Source: Leifsonia aquatica (GTDB lineage: Bacteria; Actinomycetota; Actinomycetes; Actinomycetales; Microbacteriaceae). Taken from it: a stretch of 64,000 nucleotides of DNA. Below the pieces are notes generated by a model. The model saw only the letters and a program-made list of their open reading frames with translations, was not told where the DNA came from and did no database searches. The first letter of the stretch is position 1. Every line of letters starts with the position of its first letter. The stretch lies in contig NZ_JACHVP010000001.1 in assembly GCF_014190775.1 (NCBI RefSeq), forward strand, positions 1,116,001-1,180,000. The letters are read 5' to 3'. Of the stretch, positions 43,807 to 53,238 are shown piece by piece. The translations under genes were made by a program, and so were the position numbers.

Positions 43807-46469
43807 TGCCCGACCTGCGTCTCGCCCTCCCCGCCGCTGCCCTCTGGATCGCGTGCGCTCTGGCGATCGGTGCGCCGGACGTCGCGGCGATCGCCGCCCC
43901 CGCCGGCGGTGTCCTCGCCTCCGTCCTCATCGTCTCGGCCGCGCGACGTGCCCGTCGACGCACGGGTGCGGTTCTGGTGGGCGTCGTCCTCGCGGGCGGG
44001 GCGCTGGGCTGCGCCGTGTCGGCGGTCCACGCACCCGGCCGGACGGCCGACGTCCTGGAGCGGGCGGCCCAGGAGCGGCAGGAGGTGACGGTGCAGGTGC
44101 GGGCCGAGAGCCCGGGTCGCCGGGTGGCGTCCGGGTTCGACGGTGCCGAGCGGTGGAGCTGGAAAGGAACGGCCCTGGGAGTGGATGGTGCGGGCGCCGG
44201 ATCTGCCGTGCGGGGGATCAGCGTGCCGGTGACGGTGTTCACGGTCGCGGACGGATCCGCTGCCGTTCCTTCCTTCGGGTCGGTCGTGGCCGTTTCCGGA
44301 GCACTGCGCGCGAACGAGCCGGGGGAGTCGACCAGCTTCCGGCTCTCCGCGTCGCACCCGGCGTCGGTGGTCGCCGACGCGCCTGCCTGGCTGGGGTGGA
44401 CCGAGCCCGTGCGCTCGGCGTTCGCCCGGGCGGCCCAGGAGACCCCCGGTGACGGCGGAGCCCTGCTGCCCGGCCTCGCGATCGGCGACGAGTCCGGCGT
44501 CTCCGAGGAGCTCGACGCAGCGATGAAGGCGAGTGCGCTGAGCCACCTCACAGCGGTGTCGGGAGCGAACTGCGCCCTCGTCACCGGGCTCGTGTTCGTC
44601 GTGGCCGCTCGGGTCGGCGCGGGTCGTCGGATGCGCGTCCTCATCGCAGCGACGGCGCTGCTGGCGTTCGTCGTGCTCGTCGGGCCGGGCGCCAGCATCC
44701 TGCGCGCCGCCGTGATGGCCGCCGTCGTGCTGCTCGCGCTCGCCCGTGGTCGACCAGCGGACGGCGTGCCGTCGTTGGCGCTGGCCGTGGTCCTCCTGCT
44801 CGTGCACGATCCGTGGATGGCGCGCGACTACGGGTTCGCTCTCTCGGTCGCGGCCACGGCGGGGTTGCTCCTGCTGGCCGGCCCGCTCGCCCTGCTGCTG
44901 ACCCGGTGGATGCCCCGCGCCGTCGCACTGGCCATCGCGGTGCCGGCGGCGGCGCAGCTCGCGTGCCAGCCGATCCTGCTGCTGCTCACACCGACGATCC
45001 CGTTGTACGGGGTCGGGGCGAACCTGCTCGCCGAACCGGCGGCGCCGGTGGCGACCGTCCTGGGGTGCCTCGCGTGTCTCACGCTGCCCTGGGCTCCATG
45101 GCTGGGGGAGTTGTTCGTCCGGCTCGCCTGGCTGCCGTCGGCGTGGATCGCCCGGATCGCGCACACGGCCGCGTCCCTCCCGGGAGCGGCGCTGCCGTGG
45201 GTCGACGGCATCGCCGGCGTCGTCCTCTGCGTGTGCGTTCTCGTGGCGGTGGGCGTCCTCGTCGCGCGCGTGCACCTGCCGAGGCCGGTCGTCGTCACCG
45301 CAGCGTTCGGCCTCGGCGGTGCCGTCGTCGCGTACGGCGGAGTCCTCGCCGGAGGTCTGGTGGCGCGGGTGATCGCCACGCCGGGAGATTGGCAGATCGC
45401 CGCCTGCGACGTCGGCCAGGGGGATGCGCTGCTGCTCCGCGATGGCGATGCGGTCGCGATGATCGACGTGGGGCGCACCCCGGAGGCCGCGCGTGCGTGC
45501 CTCGACCGCCTCGGTGTCGCACGGATCGACCTGCTCGTGCTCACCCACTTCGATGCCGATCACGTCGCGGGGCTCCCGGGCGTCGTCGAACGCGTCGAGC
45601 GGGCGCTCGTCGGGAGACCCGACCGTGAGTCCGACGAGCAGGTCGTCGCGTCCCTCGAAGCCCACGGAGCGAGCGTGGAGCGGGCGCTGGCGGGGATGGC
45701 GGGCACGCTCGGCCGCCTGCGCTGGGACGTCCTGTGGCCCCGTGGAGCGGGTGACGAGGTACCGGCGGGCAACGACGGCAGCATCGTGCTCCGGACGTCC
45801 GGCGCGGGCCTGACCGGCCTGTTCCTCGGCGACCTGGGCGAGCGGGCGCAGGATGATCTCCTCGGCGCGGGCGGGATCGGCCGCGTCGACGTGGTGAAGG
45901 TCGCCCACCACGGCTCCGCCGATCAGAGCGAGCGCCTCTACGCGGTGTCGTCCCCGCGGATCGGGCTGCTGTCCGTCGGAGCGGACAACGGGTACGGCCA
46001 CCCCACCCGCCGCTCTCTGGACGTGCTCGGCGAGGTGGGGGCTGTCGCGGTACGCACCGACACGCGCGGGCTCATCCTCGTGTCGCCGGGCGCGGACGGG
46101 CCGCGCGTCTGGACGGAGCGCCCCGAGACCGCCGATGCCGGTGGTCGCCCGTATCCTGGAAGGGAACGAGGAGGAACGTGGCCACCAGGAACACCGGCCG
46201 GAGCAGCGCGAGCCGCTCCGGTGCCAGCAAGGCCCGCGCGGTCGCGAGTGCGATCCCGCAGCTTCCCTGGAACCAGATCCGGCCCGCCCCCGTGGTGCTG
46301 GTGTCGGGGACCGAGGGCTTCCTCGCCGACCGCGCCATTCGCGCCCTGCGGGACGCGCTCAAGGCGGAGGATCCGAGTCTCGAGATCAGCGACATCTCCG
46401 CCGCCGACTACGCCCCGGGCGAGCTCATCACCCTCGCGAGCCCCTCCCTCTTCGGGGAGCCGCGGCTGA
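43806..46469 (+). CDS. comEC: DNA-uptake channel ComEC, with an unusual 3' extension into holA
   Basis: The 887-codon frame contains an N-terminal soluble domain, a Competence-family membrane domain (about residues 225-500, SHLTAVSGANCALVTG), and a C-terminal metallo-beta-lactamase-like domain (VGQGDALLL, LTHFDADHVAG, VAHHGSADQ). Expected family sequence ends near residue 778 (about 46140). The last roughly 109 codons, of which 97 overlap holA out of frame, are Arg/Pro/Ser-rich like a shadow. Either the natural stop was lost or a small indel lies near 46100-46170. The channel imports single-stranded DNA. Confidence 0.85.
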   Translation: MPDLRLALPAAALWIACALAIGAPDVAAIAAPAGGVLASVLIVSAARRARRRTGAVLVGVVLAGGALGCAVSAVHAPGRTADVLERAAQERQEVTVQVRAESPGRRVASGFDGAERWSWKGTALGVDGAGAGSAVRGISVPVTVFTVADGSAAVPSFGSVVAVSGALRANEPGESTSFRLSASHPASVVADAPAWLGWTEPVRSAFARAAQETPGDGGALLPGLAIGDESGVSEELDAAMKASALSHLTAVSGANCALVTGLVFVVAARVGAGRRMRVLIAATALLAFVVLVGPGASILRAAVMAAVVLLALARGRPADGVPSLALAVVLLLVHDPWMARDYGFALSVAATAGLLLLAGPLALLLTRWMPRAVALAIAVPAAAQLACQPILLLLTPTIPLYGVGANLLAEPAAPVATVLGCLACLTLPWAPWLGELFVRLAWLPSAWIARIAHTAASLPGAALPWVDGIAGVVLCVCVLVAVGVLVARVHLPRPVVVTAAFGLGGAVVAYGGVLAGGLVARVIATPGDWQIAACDVGQGDALLLRDGDAVAMIDVGRTPEAARACLDRLGVARIDLLVLTHFDADHVAGLPGVVERVERALVGRPDRESDEQVVASLEAHGASVERALAGMAGTLGRLRWDVLWPRGAGDEVPAGNDGSIVLRTSGAGLTGLFLGDLGERAQDDLLGAGGIGRVDVVKVAHHGSADQSERLYAVSSPRIGLLSVGADNGYGHPTRRSLDVLGEVGAVAVRTDTRGLILVSPGADGPRVWTERPETADAGGRPYPGRERGGTWPPGTPAGAARAAPVPARPARSRVRSRSFPGTRSGPPPWCWCRGPRASSPTAPFAPCGTRSRRRIRVSRSATSPPPTTPRASSSPSRAPPSSGSRG

Positions 46470-47233
46470 TCCGGGTCGATGCGGTCGAGAAGTGCACCGA
46501 CGCGTTCCTCACTGAAACGCTCGAATACCTGGCGACGCCGGCGGACGGCACGGTCGTCGTGCTCCGCCACGGCGGAGGCGTGCGCGGCAAGAAGCTCCTG
46601 GACGCGATCCGGGCCGGCTCCGGCGGCGGGATCGAGATCGTCTGCACCGAGCTCAAGAAAGACGCCGAGAAGTACGAATTCGCCCAGGCGGAGTTCGCGA
46701 GCGCCGGCCGCAAGGTGACGGCCGGCGCGCTCCGGGCGATCACCTCGGCTTTCTCCGACGACCTCGCGGAGATGGCCGCGGCATGCCAGCAGCTCATCTC
46801 CGACGCAGCCGAGCAGATCACGGAGGCGACCGTCGACAAGTACTACGGCGGCCGCGTCGAGACCAACGCGTTCCAGGTCGCCGACGCCGCCATCGCCGGA
46901 CGCCACGGCGAAGCGCTGATCACCATGCGCCACGCCCTCGCGTCCGGCGCCGACCCCGTGCCGATGGTCGCCGCGTTCGCCAGCAAGATCCGCACGATGG
47001 CGAAGGTGTCCGGAGCGCGTGGTGGCTCCGGCCAGCTGGCGCAGCAGTTCGGCCTCGCGCCGTGGCAGGTGGACCGCGCCAAGCGCGACCTCCAGGGCTG
47101 GACGGAGGACGGCCTCGGCCGCTGCATCGAGGTCCTCGCCGAGACCGACGCGAACGTGAAGGGCGGCGGCCGAGACCCGGTCTTCGCCCTGGAGCGGATG
47201 ATCCGGATCGTCAGCGGCCGCGGACGCGGCTGA
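46178..47233 (+). CDS. holA: DNA polymerase III subunit delta
   Basis: This 351-residue clamp-loader subunit has the family layout: N-terminal AAA-like domain (VVLVSGTEGFLADRAIRALR), a middle region with SPSLFGEPRLIRVDAVEK, and the C-terminal collar domain with FQVADAAIAGRHGEAL. There is an Arg/Ser-rich N-terminus of about 28 residues. GAGGAG lies 3-5 bases before the GTG start. It overlaps the 3' extension of comEC in another frame. Confidence 0.92.
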   Translation: MATRNTGRSSASRSGASKARAVASAIPQLPWNQIRPAPVVLVSGTEGFLADRAIRALRDALKAEDPSLEISDISAADYAPGELITLASPSLFGEPRLIRVDAVEKCTDAFLTETLEYLATPADGTVVVLRHGGGVRGKKLLDAIRAGSGGGIEIVCTELKKDAEKYEFAQAEFASAGRKVTAGALRAITSAFSDDLAEMAAACQQLISDAAEQITEATVDKYYGGRVETNAFQVADAAIAGRHGEALITMRHALASGADPVPMVAAFASKIRTMAKVSGARGGSGQLAQQFGLAPWQVDRAKRDLQGWTEDGLGRCIEVLAETDANVKGGGRDPVFALERMIRIVSGRGRG

Positions 47234-47276
47234 GACCCCCTCGGCGCTTCGCGCGATTGCGACAGCGACCGCACAC

Positions 47277-47328
47277 GCGACGAGCCCCCGCCCTCGGACC
47301 TGAGGTCCTCGGAGCGAGGGCTCGTCGC
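47277..47328. terminator. Bidirectional terminator between holA and rpsT
   Basis: GCGACGAGCCC (47277-47287) and GGGCTCGTCGC (47318-47328) form a perfect 11-bp outer stem. An inner GGACC-TGA-GGTCC hairpin lies in the loop. It sits between convergent genes (stops at 47233 and 47362) and could end both transcripts. Confidence 0.7.
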
Positions 47329-47361
47329 AGCGCGGGATCAGCTCCCGCGGAGGTCAGCGGC

Positions 47362-47622
47362 TCAGAGAGCGGCGACCTGCTTGGCGATGGCCGACTTGCG
47401 GTTCGCCGCCTGGTTCTGGTGGATGACGCCCTTGCTGGCCGCCTTGTCGATCTTCTTGGACGCGACGCGCAGCGCCGCGGTCGCCTTGTCCTTGTCGCCC
47501 GCGACAACGGCCTCACGGGTCGCGCGGATGGCCGTCTTGAGCTCGCTCTTGACGGACTTGTTGCGCTCCTGCGCCTTCTTGTTGGTGCGGTTGCGCTTGA
47601 TCTGCGACTTGATGTTTGCCAC
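47362..47622 (-). CDS. rpsT: 30S ribosomal protein S20
   Basis: This 86-residue basic, helical S20 has the N-terminal [10 protein letters not shown] and later [21 protein letters not shown], typical of the family. It binds 16S rRNA in the small subunit body. The start is a GTG. The 143-bp upstream gap to the epimerase stop probably carries its promoter, but no clear -10 is seen. Confidence 0.95.
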   Translation of the reverse strand: MANIKSQIKRNRTNKKAQERNKSVKSELKTAIRATREAVVAGDKDKATAALRVASKKIDKAASKGVIHQNQAANRKSAIAKQVAAL

Positions 47623-47765
47623 GAATGGTTACTTTCGTTCGAAGTGAGTATCGGATGTGCCGTTCAGCGAGAGAGGGCGCTTCCCGGCGTTCGTGCGGGT
47701 ACACCCACACGCAAGCCAACAAACAACTTTACCAGCGGGCCACCCCTGCGCCAAATGCAGCGGGA

Positions 47766-48656
47766 TCAGTGGGCGTCGACGGACTCCGGTGCGTACGAAC
47801 CGGAGGCGATCTCGTCGACCAGAGTGGGGCCGTTCGGCTCCCAGCCGAGGTCGATGCGACCCTTTGACCCGCGGGACTGCTGATCGAGCAGCAGCGCCCC
47901 GGTGAGTCCTGCACCGAGGCGCTCGGAGGTCTCCTCGACCGTCTCGGCGACCACGCCGCCGGCGATGCCCGCAACGGCCGCAGCGGCCTCCCCGAGCTCG
48001 CGCACGGTCGGGTTGGCGCCGCTCGCTCCGAGGTACACGGAGCCGGCGTCGCCCTGCTCGAGCGCGAGCACGTAGAGGGCGGCGAGGTCGTCGACGTGCA
48101 CGGTCGCCCAGTGCTGCGCCCCGTCGCCGATGAGGTGCAGGGCCGGAGCGACGCCGTCTCCGCGCGGAGCGTCGACGATCAGGCGCGCGAGGCCGGCGCC
48201 GCGACCGTAGACGATCGACGGGACGACGACGATGCCGCGCACGCCCTCGGCGCCGAGGACGCGCGCCTCGTTCGCACCGCGCCAGGCGGTGAGCGCCGGC
48301 GGAGCGGCGGGTGAGTCCTCCGTGATGTCGGCGTTGGAGCCGTACGTCCAGATGCCGCCGGTGTGCACGAACGGCTTGTCGCTGCCCTCGAGTCCCCGGA
48401 GTACGGCGGTGATGAAGACCGGGTCGACGTCCTCGCCGGACGCGAGGTGCACGACGCCGTCGCTGGCGAGGGCCGCCTCCGCGACCAGGTCGCTGTCGGC
48501 GGCGTCGCCGATGAGCGCCGTGGCGCCCGCGGCCTCCACGATCGCCGCCTTCTCGGCGGTGCGGACGAGGGCGGTCACCGCGTGCCCTTCCTCGATGAGG
48601 CGGGGGAGGACGGAGGTGCCGATGTAGCCGGTCGCGCCGGTCAGGAGGATGCTCAT
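47766..48656 (-). CDS. NAD(P)-dependent epimerase/dehydratase-family protein (extended SDR)
   Basis: This 296-residue Rossmann protein has the N-terminal GATGYIG motif (residues 7-13) and VPSIVYGRG with Tyr in the catalytic YXXXK-like area, where the lysine is not conserved. It resembles atypical SDRs of the NAD(P)H-binding/NmrA-like kind, so catalysis is uncertain. The ATG at 48656 has GGGAG close upstream. It is divergent from the amidohydrolase gene. The substrate is unknown. Confidence 0.78.
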   Translation of the reverse strand: MSILLTGATGYIGTSVLPRLIEEGHAVTALVRTAEKAAIVEAAGATALIGDAADSDLVAEAALASDGVVHLASGEDVDPVFITAVLRGLEGSDKPFVHTGGIWTYGSNADITEDSPAAPPALTAWRGANEARVLGAEGVRGIVVVPSIVYGRGAGLARLIVDAPRGDGVAPALHLIGDGAQHWATVHVDDLAALYVLALEQGDAGSVYLGASGANPTVRELGEAAAAVAGIAGGVVAETVEETSERLGAGLTGALLLDQQSRGSKGRIDLGWEPNGPTLVDEIASGSYAPESVDAH

Positions 48657-48719
48657 GCTCCCATCCAACACCGACGCGGGCCGCGCATTCCCGGGACGGT
48701 CCCCGTGCGGCGGCGAGCG

Positions 48720-48725
48720 TAGGCT
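48720..48725 (+). promoter_or_regulatory. -10 element of the amidohydrolase gene (leaderless)
   Basis: TAGGCT, 7-base spacer, ATG at 48733. Confidence 0.5.
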
Positions 48726-48732
48726 CGACACC

Positions 48733-49953
48733 ATGACTGCTTCGACCATCGCCATCGTCAACGCCCGCGTCGTCCCCGTGCTCGGGGAGCCGATCGAAGG
48801 GGGCACGGTACTCATCCGCGACGGTGTGATCGAAGCCGTGGGTGCGGCGGGCGAGGTCAGCATCCCGGACGGCGTCGCCACCGTGGATGCCACGGGCAAG
48901 TGGGTGCTCCCCGGCTTCGTCGAGTCGCACGGGCACGTCGGCATCCACGAGGAGGCCAACGGCCCCGCCGGCGACGACACGAACGAGATGACGACGCCGA
49001 ACACGGCCGCCGTGCGCGCGATCGACGCGGTGAACATCGACGACGAGGGCTTCCGCGACGCCCTCTCGGGAGGCGTCACCTCCATCGTCGTCAAGCCGGG
49101 CTCCGGCAACCCGATCGGCGGCCAGACCGTCGCGATCAAGTCCTGGGGCGGCCGGACGATCGACGAGCAGGTCATCAAGGCGGCCGTCAGCGTGAAGTCG
49201 GCGCTGGGCGAGAACCCGAAGCGTGTCTACGGCGCGAAGAACGTCACCCCGAGCACGCGTCTCGGTGTCGCGATGATCATCCGCCAGGCGTTCGTGGAGG
49301 CGCAGAACTACCGTGCGCAGCGCGACGAGGCCGAGCGCGACGGCAAGGCGTTCGCCCGCGACCTCACCAAGGAGACCCTCGTCCGGGTGCTCGACGGCGA
49401 GCTCTACTGGGACCAGCACACGCACCGCCACGACGACATCGCGACGGCACTGCGCCTGGCCGACGAGTTCGGCTACAAGCTCGTCGTGAACCACGGTACC
49501 GAGGCGCACAAGATCGCGGACGTGCTCGCCGAGCGCGACATCCCGGTCATCTTCGGGCCGATGTTCACCTCCCGCTCCAAGGTCGAGCTCCGCGACCGCG
49601 CCATCGCCAACCTGGCGACCCTCGCCGCCGCGGGCGTCCGCGTCGCGATCACGACGGACCACCCGGTGGTCCCGATCAACTTCCTCGTCTACCAGGCTGC
49701 CCTCGCCGTCAAGGACGGCCTGCCGCACCAGACCGCGCTCGAGGCGCTCACCGTCAACCCGGCGGCCTTCCTCGGTCTCGACGAGCGGATCGGCGCCCTG
49801 GCTCCGGGACGCGACGGCGACGTGGTCGTCTGGTCGGGCGACCCGCTCGACGTGAACTCGCGCGCCGAGCGCGTCTTCATCGAGGGCACCGAGGTCTACT
49901 CCTGGGCGGACGGTGTCGGACGGGTCGTGGAGCGCTCCGAGCGCTTCGCCTGA
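48733..49953 (+). CDS. Amidohydrolase-superfamily protein
   Basis: This 406-residue metal-dependent hydrolase has a beta-sandwich N-terminal part (about residues 1-60), then the metal HXH motif in [11 protein letters not shown]. Further ligands are probably [16 protein letters not shown] and the aspartate in [11 protein letters not shown]. The C-terminal region [18 protein letters not shown] is typical of imidazolonepropionase/dihydroorotase-like enzymes. The substrate is not predictable here. It is upstream of lepA with a 43-base gap. Confidence 0.85.
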   Translation: MTASTIAIVNARVVPVLGEPIEGGTVLIRDGVIEAVGAAGEVSIPDGVATVDATGKWVLPGFVESHGHVGIHEEANGPAGDDTNEMTTPNTAAVRAIDAVNIDDEGFRDALSGGVTSIVVKPGSGNPIGGQTVAIKSWGGRTIDEQVIKAAVSVKSALGENPKRVYGAKNVTPSTRLGVAMIIRQAFVEAQNYRAQRDEAERDGKAFARDLTKETLVRVLDGELYWDQHTHRHDDIATALRLADEFGYKLVVNHGTEAHKIADVLAERDIPVIFGPMFTSRSKVELRDRAIANLATLAAAGVRVAITTDHPVVPINFLVYQAALAVKDGLPHQTALEALTVNPAAFLGLDERIGALAPGRDGDVVVWSGDPLDVNSRAERVFIEGTEVYSWADGVGRVVERSERFA

Positions 49954-49996
49954 CGGGTCGGAGGGGCTCGGCCGTTCATGGGAGAATGGCGGCACG

Positions 49997-51847
49997 ATGT
50001 CACCACGAGCTTTGACGGCCCTCGAGCCCGCCGCCACCGATCCCGCGTTCCTGCGCAACTTCTGCATCATCGCGCACATCGACCACGGCAAGTCGACCCT
50101 GGCCGACCGCATGCTGCAGATCACCGGCGCGGTCGCCGACCGGGACATGCGCGCCCAGTACCTGGACCGCATGGACATCGAGCGCGAGCGCGGCATCACG
50201 ATCAAGAGCCAGGCCGTCCGCATGCCGTGGGCGCATGAGGGCTCGACCTTCGCGCTCAACATGATCGACACGCCCGGCCACGTCGACTTCACGTACGAGG
50301 TCTCCCGCTCCCTCGCCGCGTGCGAGGGCGCCATCTTGCTGGTGGATGCCGCACAGGGCATCGAGGCGCAGACGCTCGCGAACCTGTACCTGGCGCTCGA
50401 GAACGATCTGACGATCATCCCGGTGCTGAACAAGATCGACCTCCCCGCCGCCGACCCCGAGAAGTACGCGGCCGAGCTCGCGAGCCTCATCGGCGGTCGT
50501 CCGGAGGACGTGCTGCGCGTCTCGGGCAAGACCGGGATGGGCGTCGATGCGCTCCTCGATCGGGTCGTTCAGGAGATCCCGGCCCCGGTCGGCGTCGCGG
50601 ACGCTCCCGCCCGCGCGATGATCTTCGACTCCGTGTACGACAGCTACCGCGGCGTCGTCACCTACGTCCGCATGGTGGACGGCAAGCTCTCGCCGCGCGA
50701 GCGCGTGCAGATGATGTCGACCAAGGCCACGCATGAGATCCTCGAGATCGGCGTCTCCTCGCCCGAGCCCACCCCGTCGAAGGGTCTGGGCGTCGGCGAG
50801 GTCGGCTACCTGATCACCGGTGTGAAGGACGTGCGCCAGTCCAAGGTCGGTGACACGATCACGACGGCGTCGAAGCCGGCGACGGTCGCGCTTCCCGGCT
50901 ACACCGAGCCCAAGCCGATGGTCTTCTCGGGCCTCTACCCGATCGACGGCAGCGACTACCCCGAGCTGCGCGAGGCCCTCGACAAGCTGAAGCTCTCCGA
51001 CGCCGCGCTCGTCTACGAGCCCGAGACCTCGGTCGCGCTCGGCTTCGGCTTCCGCTGCGGCTTCCTCGGCCTCCTGCACCTGGAGATCATCACCGAGCGC
51101 CTCTCGCGCGAGTTCGGCCTCGACCTCATCACCACCGCGCCCAGCGTGGTCTACGAGGTCACGACCGAGGACAAGAAGACCATCACGGTCACCAACCCGA
51201 GCGAGTTCCCCGGCGGCAAGATCGATAAGGTGGAGGAGCCGATCGTCAAGGCGGCCATCCTCGCGCCCAAGGACTACGTCGGCGTCATCATGGAGCTCTG
51301 CCAGAGCCGCCGCGGCACCCTGCTCGGCATGGAGTACCTCGGCGAGGACCGCGTCGAGATCCGCTACACGATGCCCCTCGGTGAGATCGTCTTCGACTTC
51401 TTCGACAACCTCAAGAGCCGCACGGCCGGCTACGCGTCGCTCGACTACGAGCCCGCGGGCGAGCAGGAGGCCGACCTCGTCAAGGTCGACATCCTGCTGC
51501 AGGGCGAGGCGGTCGACGCGTTCAGCGCCATCGTGCACCGCGACAAGGCCTACGCCTACGGCACGATGATGGCCGGCCGGCTGCGCGAGCTCATCCCGCG
51601 TCAGCAGTTCGAGGTGCCGATCCAGGCCGCCATCGGCGCCCGCATCATCGCGCGCGAGAACATCCGGGCCATGCGCAAGGACGTCCTCGCCAAGTGCTAC
51701 GGCGGCGACATCACGCGTAAGCGCAAGCTCCTCGAGAAGCAGAAGGAGGGCAAGAAGCGCATGAAGATGGTCGGCCGCGTCGAGGTCCCCCAGGAGGCGT
51801 TCATCGCCGCGCTCTCGGGCGACACGGAGAAGAAGGACGCGAAGTAG
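49997..51847 (+). CDS. lepA: Elongation factor 4 (back-translocating GTPase)
   Basis: This 616-residue translational GTPase has G1 AHIDHGKS (about residues 22-29), G3 DTPGH and G4 NKID, then EF-G-like domains and the LepA-specific C-terminal domain ending in EKKDAK. The switch I region RGITIKS is present. It acts on the ribosome under ionic or cold stress. The ATG at 49997 gives the usual length; upstream reading overlaps the amidohydrolase gene. Confidence 0.96.
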   Translation: MSPRALTALEPAATDPAFLRNFCIIAHIDHGKSTLADRMLQITGAVADRDMRAQYLDRMDIERERGITIKSQAVRMPWAHEGSTFALNMIDTPGHVDFTYEVSRSLAACEGAILLVDAAQGIEAQTLANLYLALENDLTIIPVLNKIDLPAADPEKYAAELASLIGGRPEDVLRVSGKTGMGVDALLDRVVQEIPAPVGVADAPARAMIFDSVYDSYRGVVTYVRMVDGKLSPRERVQMMSTKATHEILEIGVSSPEPTPSKGLGVGEVGYLITGVKDVRQSKVGDTITTASKPATVALPGYTEPKPMVFSGLYPIDGSDYPELREALDKLKLSDAALVYEPETSVALGFGFRCGFLGLLHLEIITERLSREFGLDLITTAPSVVYEVTTEDKKTITVTNPSEFPGGKIDKVEEPIVKAAILAPKDYVGVIMELCQSRRGTLLGMEYLGEDRVEIRYTMPLGEIVFDFFDNLKSRTAGYASLDYEPAGEQEADLVKVDILLQGEAVDAFSAIVHRDKAYAYGTMMAGRLRELIPRQQFEVPIQAAIGARIIARENIRAMRKDVLAKCYGGDITRKRKLLEKQKEGKKRMKMVGRVEVPQEAFIAALSGDTEKKDAK

Positions 51848-51853
51848 ACGAGG

Positions 51854-52471
51854 CTATGCGCCCGTCTTCCGGTACACGTTGATCTGGACGCCGGAGGCGA
51901 GCGTGCGCGTCTCGGCGACGTCGAATGTCGTGCGGGGGAATCCGTCGGGGAAGAGCTTCTTGCCCGTCCCGAGCACGATCGGATAGACCATCAGCCGGTA
52001 CTCGTCGACCAGGCCGTGGGCGCCGAGGGTCTGGATGAGGTTCGCGCTGCCCCAGACGCGGATCTCGCCGCCGGGCTGCTCCCGCAGGGCGGCGACCGCG
52101 CCGGGCACGTCGTCTCCGAGGAGCTGCGAGTTCTTCCAGCCCAGCTCGGTGAGGGTGCGGGAGGCGACGTACTTCGGCACCCGGTTGTAGCGGCGCGTGA
52201 ACTCGCCCTGCAGGCCGGGTGCGTCCTCGGGCCAGACGCCCCAGGCCTGCGACCAGATCTCGTAGGTGCGGCGGCCGAGCAGCAGCGCCTCGGTGCGCTC
52301 CTCCCACTCCACGACCACGTTGTCGTCCGCGTCGCCGCCGCCGCGTTCGCGATCGAAGTCCATCTGCCATCCGCCGTAGGGGAAGCCGCGCTCGTCGTCC
52401 TCCGTCGATCCGCCGGGCGCCTGGATGACGCCGTCCAGGGTGATGAACTCCTGCACCACGATGCTGCTCAT
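51854..52471 (-). CDS. Dihydrofolate reductase-family (RibD C-terminal-like) protein
   Basis: This 205-residue protein of the RibD_C/DHFR-like superfamily has the N-terminal VQEFITLDGVIQAPGGSTED, LLLGRRTYEIW, and VWGSANLIQTLGAHGLVDEY, all typical of the actinobacterial YwjB/YyaP group. It probably binds NADPH, but its substrate is unknown; it is not the folate DHFR. GGAGGA lies 6 bases before the ATG. It is convergent with lepA, 6 bases apart. Confidence 0.85.
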   Translation of the reverse strand: MSSIVVQEFITLDGVIQAPGGSTEDDERGFPYGGWQMDFDRERGGGDADDNVVVEWEERTEALLLGRRTYEIWSQAWGVWPEDAPGLQGEFTRRYNRVPKYVASRTLTELGWKNSQLLGDDVPGAVAALREQPGGEIRVWGSANLIQTLGAHGLVDEYRLMVYPIVLGTGKKLFPDGFPRTTFDVAETRTLASGVQINVYRKTGA

Positions 52472-52590
52472 GCCGATCCTCCTCGGTCGCGTTCGGCCCC
52501 AGTGTCGTCGCCCCGGCGGCCCCGCGCCAGACCCGGCCGGGAATCCGCTCCGGTTCGCGCTGGGGCGCGGATTGGCGGAGGATAGACACC

Positions 52591-53238
52591 ATGCGCCGCT
52601 CCACTTTCACCGACCAGCCCGTCACGTACGGCGCCGTCGGCGGAACGCAGGCCCCGGATCTGCTCTACTACCCGCCGAAGGGCTACCGGCCGCTGCAGAA
52701 GCGGACGCGGCTCGGCTCGGGCGACGAGCGCTTCGACACCGCCGCCACGGCCCTGATGACCTGGGGCGTGCAGCGCGGCAGCGGCATCCTCGTCACGGAC
52801 GTGAACGAGGGCACGGGCGTGCAGTACGAGGGCATCGAGTACGACGTCGACGGCACCCCGAAGGGGATGCGCGAGCACCGCGTCGAAGAGGATGTGTTCG
52901 CCGACGACGGCTCCCCGTACATCCGCAACGGGATGACGGCTGTGCTCAAGGTGCCGTTCGGTCCGTTCAAGGTCTCCGCGCCGATCCGCGTCGTGTACGT
53001 CGTCGACGAGCCGGACCGGGCGGGTTTCGCGTACGGCACTCTGCGCGGCCACCCGGAGAGCGGCGAGGAGGCGTTCTTCGTGGAGCGCCACGAGGACGGC
53101 ACCGTGTGGTTCGTCCTGCGGTCGTTCTCGCGCCCGTCGACCGGCTTCTACCGGTTCGTGTCGCCGGTGCTCCGCCTGGTCCAGAACCGGTTCACGACGA
53201 AGTACCTGCGCTCGCTCCTCCCCGCACGGTCGGCCTGA
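52591..53238 (+). CDS. DUF1990-family protein
   Basis: This 215-residue protein has the DUF1990 pattern: N-terminal VTYGAVGGT, then RFDTAATALMTWGVQRGSGI and a C-terminal VLRSFSRPSTGFYRFVSPVLRLVQ. The function of the family is not known. It has no signal peptide or membrane segment. GAGGAT lies 7 bases before the ATG and may be a -10. The stop overlaps the hemW ATG (TGATG), so the two are cotranslated. Confidence 0.82.
   Translation: MRRSTFTDQPVTYGAVGGTQAPDLLYYPPKGYRPLQKRTRLGSGDERFDTAATALMTWGVQRGSGILVTDVNEGTGVQYEGIEYDVDGTPKGMREHRVEEDVFADDGSPYIRNGMTAVLKVPFGPFKVSAPIRVVYVVDEPDRAGFAYGTLRGHPESGEEAFFVERHEDGTVWFVLRSFSRPSTGFYRFVSPVLRLVQNRFTTKYLRSLLPARSA

Noticed and set aside
42969-46001. 1010-codon minus-strand frame across comEA-comEC
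   Set aside because: No domain is recognisable and the plus strand carries ComEA/ComEC motifs. Shadow.
47629-50529. 966-codon minus-strand frame across the amidohydrolase and lepA start
   Set aside because: It is antisense to genes with intact catalytic motifs and is low in complexity. Shadow.
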